This document shows positions 59,473 through 64,000 of a DNA stretch of 64,000 nt, piece after piece. Position 1 is the stretch's first letter. Each line of letters opens with the position of its first letter. The stretch lies in contig CAWJKE010000016.1 in NCBI GenBank assembly GCA_963843455.1, positions 1 through 64,000 of the forward strand, written 5' to 3'. The stretch comes from CAIQPS01 sp963843455 (GTDB lineage Bacteria; Actinomycetota; Thermoleophilia; RBG-16-64-13). The translations under genes and the position numbers were made by a program. The notes under the pieces were generated by a model. The model was not told where the DNA came from. It was given only the letters and a program-made list of their open reading frames with translations, and did no database searches.

Positions 59473-61296
59473 CTAAACCCGCCCTTCTTCGGGGTCGAGA
59501 TTGGTGAGGCCGGCTTTGACGCTCGCCAGCAGCTGCTCCAGATGGAACAGGTGGCGCTGGTCTTGCTGCATATCTCCCCCCTCGCCCAGACGGCCGCGAA
59601 GGGCAGCGATAGTCCGTCTGAAGTACTGCTCCTGCAGACGAAGGTAGAGCTCGTCGAGGACGGCCCCCGAATAGCGGTCCTGATCGGCTTCAATCACCAG
59701 GCGCACAAAGAGCCGGCCCGCCTCTGAATCTCCGTGTGCCTTCGCTTTGAGACCGGCCACGGCCGTACGGCCGTCGTCGCCGGCGCTCACCGCGGCGAAA
59801 GCCTCGCGGAGGCCTACGAAGACCTCGCGATTGTTCGGATCGGAAAAATGCTCCGGGGTAAGGGCCTGCAACATGCCGGCGGCGCGGGCAGGGTGGCATC
59901 CCGCCGCGACGAGGAACTCCCGCTCTATGGCGGTCTCGTTGCCCAGGAGCCTCTCGGCCATACCGGGCGTGCCTCCGACCGCGGGCCGGGCGGCAGGGGC
60001 CTGCCTTCTCCCCGAGGACGGGCGGAGCAGGAGCGCTACGCTGTCGGACGAGAGCCGTAGGCGGTCGGCGACGATCGGGATCTCCTCTTCCCGCTCCTTG
60101 TGAGAGCCCGCCCGATCCATGATGCGCCGCACCTCCTCGAACGCCCGTACCCGGCCGTCGGCAGTGACCGTGTCGCCCCGATCCAGCGCCTGGCGAAGTT
60201 CGAACCCCAGTAGCGACATCTTTCCAGCCATCACCCGGGAAACCTCCTCGCCGCCCCCCTGTACCGCGATATCGGCGGGATCCTTGCCCGCGGGGAGCAC
60301 CGCGATCCGGGGCCGAAGCGAATGACCCCGGGCGAGTTCGCCCGAGCGAAGCATGGCTTCGGTCCCAGCGCGGTCGGCGTCGAACATGAAGGTGATGTTG
60401 CTGGTGAAGCGCATCATCAGCCCGATCTGAGCGTCGGTAAGGGAGGTGCCCATGGAGGCGACTACATTCTTGACCCCTGCCTGGGCCAGTCCCAGAACAT
60501 CCGTGTACCCCTCCACTACCACTACCTCGTCGGCCTCCGCGATCGCGCGTCTCGCCTGGAATAGCCCATACAGCAGGTGGCCCTTCTGGTAGAGAGGACC
60601 CTCGGGCGAGTTCAGGTACTTCGGGTTCTCGTCTTTGAGAGTCCTTCCCCCGAAGCCCACCACCCTACCCCGGTGGTCCACCATCGGGAACATGAGGCGC
60701 CCGCGAAAGCGGTCGTATGTCTTGCCCGCCTGGCGCACCAGCAGACCCGCGTCCTCGAGTTCGCGCTCGGAGAACCCCTCTTTCGTCGCGCGCCGGTGCA
60801 GTCCCCTCCACTCGTCCGGTGACAGCCCCACCCGAAAGACCTCGCTGACCTCCCTGCCCAGGCCGCGCTTGTCGAGGTAGTCGCGAGCTCCCTGGCCGCT
60901 CTGTGATTCCCAGAGGTATCGCTGGTAAAACATCGCGGCCTTGTCGAGCACTTGAAGGAGTCTGGCATCCCGGTCTTTGCGGGCGGGATCGACTCCCGCC
61001 CCTTCTTCGTGCTCGACCGAGACGCCGTACCGCTCGCCCAGTTGCTCGATGACCTCCGCGAACGACAGGTTCTCCGTCCGCTCGAGAAAGCGCACGATGT
61101 CCCCGCCCTCGCCGCACCCGTGGCAGTAGTAGAGCCCTTTTTCCGCACTCACCGTGAAGGACGGAGTCTTCTCTTGATGGAAGGGGCAGAGGCCCGAATA
61201 GGTGGCGCCCCGCTTGCGCAGGCTCGTGTAGCCGGATATAACGTCGACGATGTTCGCCGCCTCCAACACGGCCTGCACGCTGCTGTCTTTGATCAT
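59473..61296 (-). CDS. dnaG: DNA primase
   Basis: 607 aa from ATG 61296, chosen for its ATGA overlap with dgt; GTG 61308 adds four residues. The zinc-ribbon is CPFHQEKTPSFTV...CHGCGEGGDIVRF. The catalytic TOPRIM core has VVVVEGYTDVLGLAQAG and MFDADRAGTEA. The C-terminal helicase-binding region is present. It makes RNA primers for replication. The order dgt-dnaG-rpoD is tightly packed. Confidence 0.96.
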   Translation of the reverse strand: MIKDSSVQAVLEAANIVDVISGYTSLRKRGATYSGLCPFHQEKTPSFTVSAEKGLYYCHGCGEGGDIVRFLERTENLSFAEVIEQLGERYGVSVEHEEGAGVDPARKDRDARLLQVLDKAAMFYQRYLWESQSGQGARDYLDKRGLGREVSEVFRVGLSPDEWRGLHRRATKEGFSERELEDAGLLVRQAGKTYDRFRGRLMFPMVDHRGRVVGFGGRTLKDENPKYLNSPEGPLYQKGHLLYGLFQARRAIAEADEVVVVEGYTDVLGLAQAGVKNVVASMGTSLTDAQIGLMMRFTSNITFMFDADRAGTEAMLRSGELARGHSLRPRIAVLPAGKDPADIAVQGGGEEVSRVMAGKMSLLGFELRQALDRGDTVTADGRVRAFEEVRRIMDRAGSHKEREEEIPIVADRLRLSSDSVALLLRPSSGRRQAPAARPAVGGTPGMAERLLGNETAIEREFLVAAGCHPARAAGMLQALTPEHFSDPNNREVFVGLREAFAAVSAGDDGRTAVAGLKAKAHGDSEAGRLFVRLVIEADQDRYSGAVLDELYLRLQEQYFRRTIAALRGRLGEGGDMQQDQRHLFHLEQLLASVKAGLTNLDPEEGRV

Positions 61297-62372
61297 GTGG
61301 CAGCCCACGATCGGGGCTCGAACAGTTCCCGGTAGCGGCTGATGGCGTAGCGGTCGGTCATCCCCGAAATGTAGTCGGTGACCACCTGCACGAGTTGCAG
61401 CCGGGCGGCCGCCGGGTCGGCGGCGCCCGCCGGGTCGACATCAACCCCATCGCGACCGCCCGCCGCGGACTCCTGCCCCATCTCCTCGGGGTGCTCCAAA
61501 AAGTACTGCATCAAGTTGGTGATCACGTGGCGGACACGCTGCTCCCCAGCGCGCCGCAGGGATTGGGGGTAGACGGTCTGGAACAGGAAGTCCCTCAACT
61601 CGTCCATCGTCTGTGCGATCTCGGGACTCTGGACTATGGTCCCGGTCTCGTAGCTCGCGTCGACAAGATCGTGGACCAGGACGTCGATACGGTCGCCGCC
61701 CGTCCCGCCGAGAAGGCTCAACGGCTCTTGAGGGAGACCGGCGGGCGTTATCAACTCCGCCCGCACCGCGTCGTCGATGTCGTGGTTGATGTATGCGATA
61801 CGGTCGGCCAGGCGGACGATCTGCCCCTCCAGGGTGACCGGCTTCTGGTCGCCGGTGTGATGGCGGATGCCGTCGCGCACTTCCCAGGTAAGGTTGAGCC
61901 CCCGGCCGTCGTTCTCCACCACTTCGACCACCCGGGCGCTCTGCTCGTTGTGCTTGAACACACCGGCCCCGAGTTCCTCCAGAACCTCCCGCATGACCTT
62001 CTCGCCGGCATGCCCGAAAGGAGTGTGCCCAAGGTCGTGGCCCAGGGCGATGGCCTCGGTGAGGTCCTCGTTGAGACGAAGGGCCCGGGCGATACTGCGG
62101 GCGATACCGGCCACCTCCAGGGTGTGGGTCAACCGGGTGCGGTAGTGGTCGCCTTCCGGCGCGATGAACACCTGGGTCTTGTGCTCCAGCCTGCGGAACG
62201 CCTTACAGTGAACGATGCGTCCCCGGTCGCGCTGGTAAGGGGTACGGAGCGTGCAGGGCTCTTCCGGACGCTCGCGTCCCAGAGAATCGGCGGAGCGCTG
62301 CGCCCACCGGGAGAGGCCCGCCTCCAGTTCGTCGGCGGACAAGCGCACTTTACCGGCCTTCTCGTGGTCCAC
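61293..62372 (-). CDS. dgt: dGTP triphosphohydrolase-like HD protein
   Basis: 359 aa. The HD-domain metal site is in HDLGHTPFGHAGE together with an upstream THTLEVAGIARSIARAL and the downstream DRIAYINHDIDD. Substrate-side motifs YQRDRGRIVHCKAFRRLEHKTQV are typical of the Dgt family. It hydrolyses dNTPs to nucleosides and triphosphate. The ORF begins with GTG 62372 with no strong ribosome binding site. A poorly conserved Asp/Ala-rich insertion (GGRDGVDVDPAGAADPAAAR) lies near the C terminus. Confidence 0.92.
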   Translation of the reverse strand: MDHEKAGKVRLSADELEAGLSRWAQRSADSLGRERPEEPCTLRTPYQRDRGRIVHCKAFRRLEHKTQVFIAPEGDHYRTRLTHTLEVAGIARSIARALRLNEDLTEAIALGHDLGHTPFGHAGEKVMREVLEELGAGVFKHNEQSARVVEVVENDGRGLNLTWEVRDGIRHHTGDQKPVTLEGQIVRLADRIAYINHDIDDAVRAELITPAGLPQEPLSLLGGTGGDRIDVLVHDLVDASYETGTIVQSPEIAQTMDELRDFLFQTVYPQSLRRAGEQRVRHVITNLMQYFLEHPEEMGQESAAGGRDGVDVDPAGAADPAAARLQLVQVVTDYISGMTDRYAISRYRELFEPRSWAAT

Positions 62373-62402
62373 AGCGTCACCGGCCCCGTCGATACGGTCC
62401 TT

Positions 62403-64000
62403 TCAGTCGCCCACCTTGCCGGCCGTCTTCTCCTCAAGCACCGCCTGCGCGGCCGCGAGCCGGGCCAACGGGACCCGGTAAGGGCTGCAACTGACGTAGT
62501 TCAAGCCCGTCCGATGACAGAACTTGACGCTGCTCGGCTCGCCTCCGTGCTCCCCACAGATACCCGTCTTGAGATCCGGCTTGACCGAGCGCCCCTTCTG
62601 CACCGCCATGGCGACGAGTTGACCCACTCCGGCCTGATCGAGCTTCTCGAACGGATTGCTCCGCAGAAGGTCGGTCTTGAGGTAGTACGTGAGGAACTTG
62701 CCTTCGGCGTCGTCGCGGGAGAAGCCCAGGGTCATCTGGGTGAGGTCGTTCGTCCCGAAGCTGAAGAAGTCGGCCTGCTGGGCGATCTGGTCGGCGATGA
62801 GGGCCGCACGGGGCACCTCGATCATAGTACCGACGGTGTAGTCGACGTTCACGCCGCGCTCTTTGAGCACCGCGTCGGCCGTCTCGACGGTGAGGGTCCG
62901 CATCCGCTTGAGCTCCTCCTCGAAACCGACCAGCGGGATCATGATCTCCACATGCGGCATCTGGCCGGAAGAGGCGAGCACGTCGGCCGCCGCCTCCATG
63001 ATGGCCCGTACCTGCATGGCGTAGATCTCGGGCCATTGGATGCCCAGGCGGCAACCGCGCGTGCCCAGCATCGGGTTCGCTTCGGACAGCGACTTCACCT
63101 TGGCGACCAAGGCTTCCTGCACGGCGATCTCGCCGGCCGCCGCCCCGGTAAGACGCATGTGTTCCAGCTCCACCATGACGTCGGTGTAGTTGGGCAGGAA
63201 CTCGTGCAGCGGCGGGTCGAGTAGCCGGATAGTGACCGGCAGACCGGCCATTGCTTCAAAAATGCCCACGAAGTCCTCGCGCTGGAAGGGCAGCAGCTTG
63301 GCCAGATGGACTTCGCGCTCCTCGGTGGTCTCGGCCATGATCATATTCTGGACGTGCGGCAGCCGCTCCTGCTGCATGAACATGTGCTCGGTGCGGCACA
63401 GACCTATACCCTCGGCGCCGAAGCCCCGAGCGGTGCGGGCGTCCTCAGGCGTGTCGGCGTTGGTGCGCACGCGCAGGCGGCGCACTTCGTCGGCCCAGCC
63501 GAGGACTGTGTTGACGTTCTCATCCATGGCCGCGGGCACCAGGTCGGCTTTGCCGAGGATCACGCGGCCGGTGGCGCCATCCATGGAGATCCAGTCGCCG
63601 TCGGCGACAACGACGTCGCCCACAGTCATGCGCTTGGCCGCGGTGTCGATCTTGAGCTCCTGGGCGCCGGCGATGCAGGGCTTGCCCATGCCCCGGGCAA
63701 CGACGGCGGCGTGCGACGTCATGCCGCCGTGGCTGGTTATGACACCCTGCGCCTGGATGAGTCCGTGGATGTCATCGGGGTTGGTCTCCCACCGCACCAG
63801 GATGACCTGCTCGCCGTTCGACCCGCGCTCCTCAGCCTCGTCGGCATCGAAGACCGCCTTGCCGACGGCGGCGCCGGGAGAGGCGCCCAGCCCGGTAGCC
63901 AGCACCTGGAACTTCGCCTTGGGATCGAGCCGCGGATGCAGGAGTTGGTCGAGCTGGCTCGGGTCGACCCGCATCAGGGCCTCTTCCTTGGTGATGAGCC
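62403..64000 (-). CDS. ppdK: Pyruvate, phosphate dikinase, C-terminal part (5' end outside window)
   Basis: About 532 residues are visible; the frame is still open at base 64000 (...LITKEEALMRVDPSQL). The phosphohistidine domain is present with the catalytic His in GGMTSHAAVVARGMGKPC. It is followed by the PEP/pyruvate barrel: GIGLCRTEHMF, RLLDPPLHEFLPN, MLGTRGCRLGIQWPE, FFSFGTNDLTQMTLGFSRDD, and the catalytic Cys in NYVSCSPYRVP. The enzyme interconverts pyruvate, ATP and Pi with PEP, AMP and PPi. The nucleotide-binding N domain lies outside the window. dgt starts 30 bp downstream. Confidence 0.95.
   Translation of the reverse strand, partial: LITKEEALMRVDPSQLDQLLHPRLDPKAKFQVLATGLGASPGAAVGKAVFDADEAEERGSNGEQVILVRWETNPDDIHGLIQAQGVITSHGGMTSHAAVVARGMGKPCIAGAQELKIDTAAKRMTVGDVVVADGDWISMDGATGRVILGKADLVPAAMDENVNTVLGWADEVRRLRVRTNADTPEDARTARGFGAEGIGLCRTEHMFMQQERLPHVQNMIMAETTEEREVHLAKLLPFQREDFVGIFEAMAGLPVTIRLLDPPLHEFLPNYTDVMVELEHMRLTGAAAGEIAVQEALVAKVKSLSEANPMLGTRGCRLGIQWPEIYAMQVRAIMEAAADVLASSGQMPHVEIMIPLVGFEEELKRMRTLTVETADAVLKERGVNVDYTVGTMIEVPRAALIADQIAQQADFFSFGTNDLTQMTLGFSRDDAEGKFLTYYLKTDLLRSNPFEKLDQAGVGQLVAMAVQKGRSVKPDLKTGICGEHGGEPSSVKFCHRTGLNYVSCSPYRVPLARLAAAQAVLEEKTAGKVGD

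Noticed and set aside
61395..63224. Open frame of 609 codons on the plus strand
   Set aside because: Antisense to dgt and ppdK; typical of GC-rich shadow frames.

Overview
The window is high-GC bacterial DNA, most likely from an anaerobic, hydrogen-metabolising member of the Actinobacteria. A UPF0182-family membrane protein, GatCAB, dgt-dnaG-rpoD synteny, SipW/ER-type signal peptidases and group-A [FeFe] hydrogenases together point that way. The lineage (for example Geothermincolia- or Coriobacteriia-like) is inference. Two probable single-base frameshifts, in the UPF0182 gene and in gatB, suggest a draft or metagenomic assembly.

Region 1 (1-6.9 kb) is an accessory segment next to an initiator tRNA-Met gene. 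It holds the end of a LarA-like gene and a minus-strand operon of a TasA/camelysin-like secreted protein with two SipW-type signal peptidases. That operon is preceded by a consensus promoter, a cyclic-di-GMP-I (GEMM) riboswitch and an overlapping terminator. A PilB/GspE ATPase with two c-di-GMP-binding-type N-terminal repeats follows. Two 186-bp repeats, a half tRNA and a duplicated tRNA 3' end look like attachment-site remnants from repeated integration at tRNA-fMet.

Region 2 (7-15 kb) is mostly housekeeping: a lipoprotein, UPF0182, an NlpC/P60 hydrolase, a NifU-C protein, a thiolase, a Tag-like protein and small unknowns.

Region 3 (15-37 kb) is the centrepiece. A Rex repressor fused to a DRTGG-type domain heads a plus-strand run of about 17 genes that extends to 36.9 kb. 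The run encodes two HydABC-type electron-bifurcating [FeFe]-hydrogenases, one with HydB fused to a GltD/NfnB-like NAD(P)H:FAD module. Between and before them lie redox-signalling genes: a hydrogenase-like ferredoxin with an N-terminal RsbW-like ATPase, tandem DRTGG proteins, a PHP protein, a lone HATPase, a hydrogenase-like histidine kinase, receivers and a receiver-kinase hybrid. A consensus Rex operator sits between rex and a divergent operon encoding a small ACT-like protein (resembling iron-only hydrogenase regulators) and a SsuABC/TauABC-like transporter.

Region 4 (37-47 kb) has a NarXL-like two-component system. Divergent from it is a second secreted-fibre locus: an HTH-less receiver, a 39-aa CxxC peptide, two TasA-like proteins, a SipW-like peptidase and a third secreted protein. 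A group II PLP decarboxylase and a tandem pair of WG-repeat lipoproteins follow.

Region 5 (47-64 kb) has tRNA-Val, a CopA-type ATPase, a GGDEF/HD-GYP c-di-GMP enzyme, two separate RpoD-type sigma factors, an HxlR regulator, gatCAB, a cold-shock protein, dnaG, dgt and the 3' part of ppdK. Two circuits emerge: c-di-GMP control of surface and fibre functions, and NADH/Rex plus Fe-S sensing control of hydrogen metabolism.
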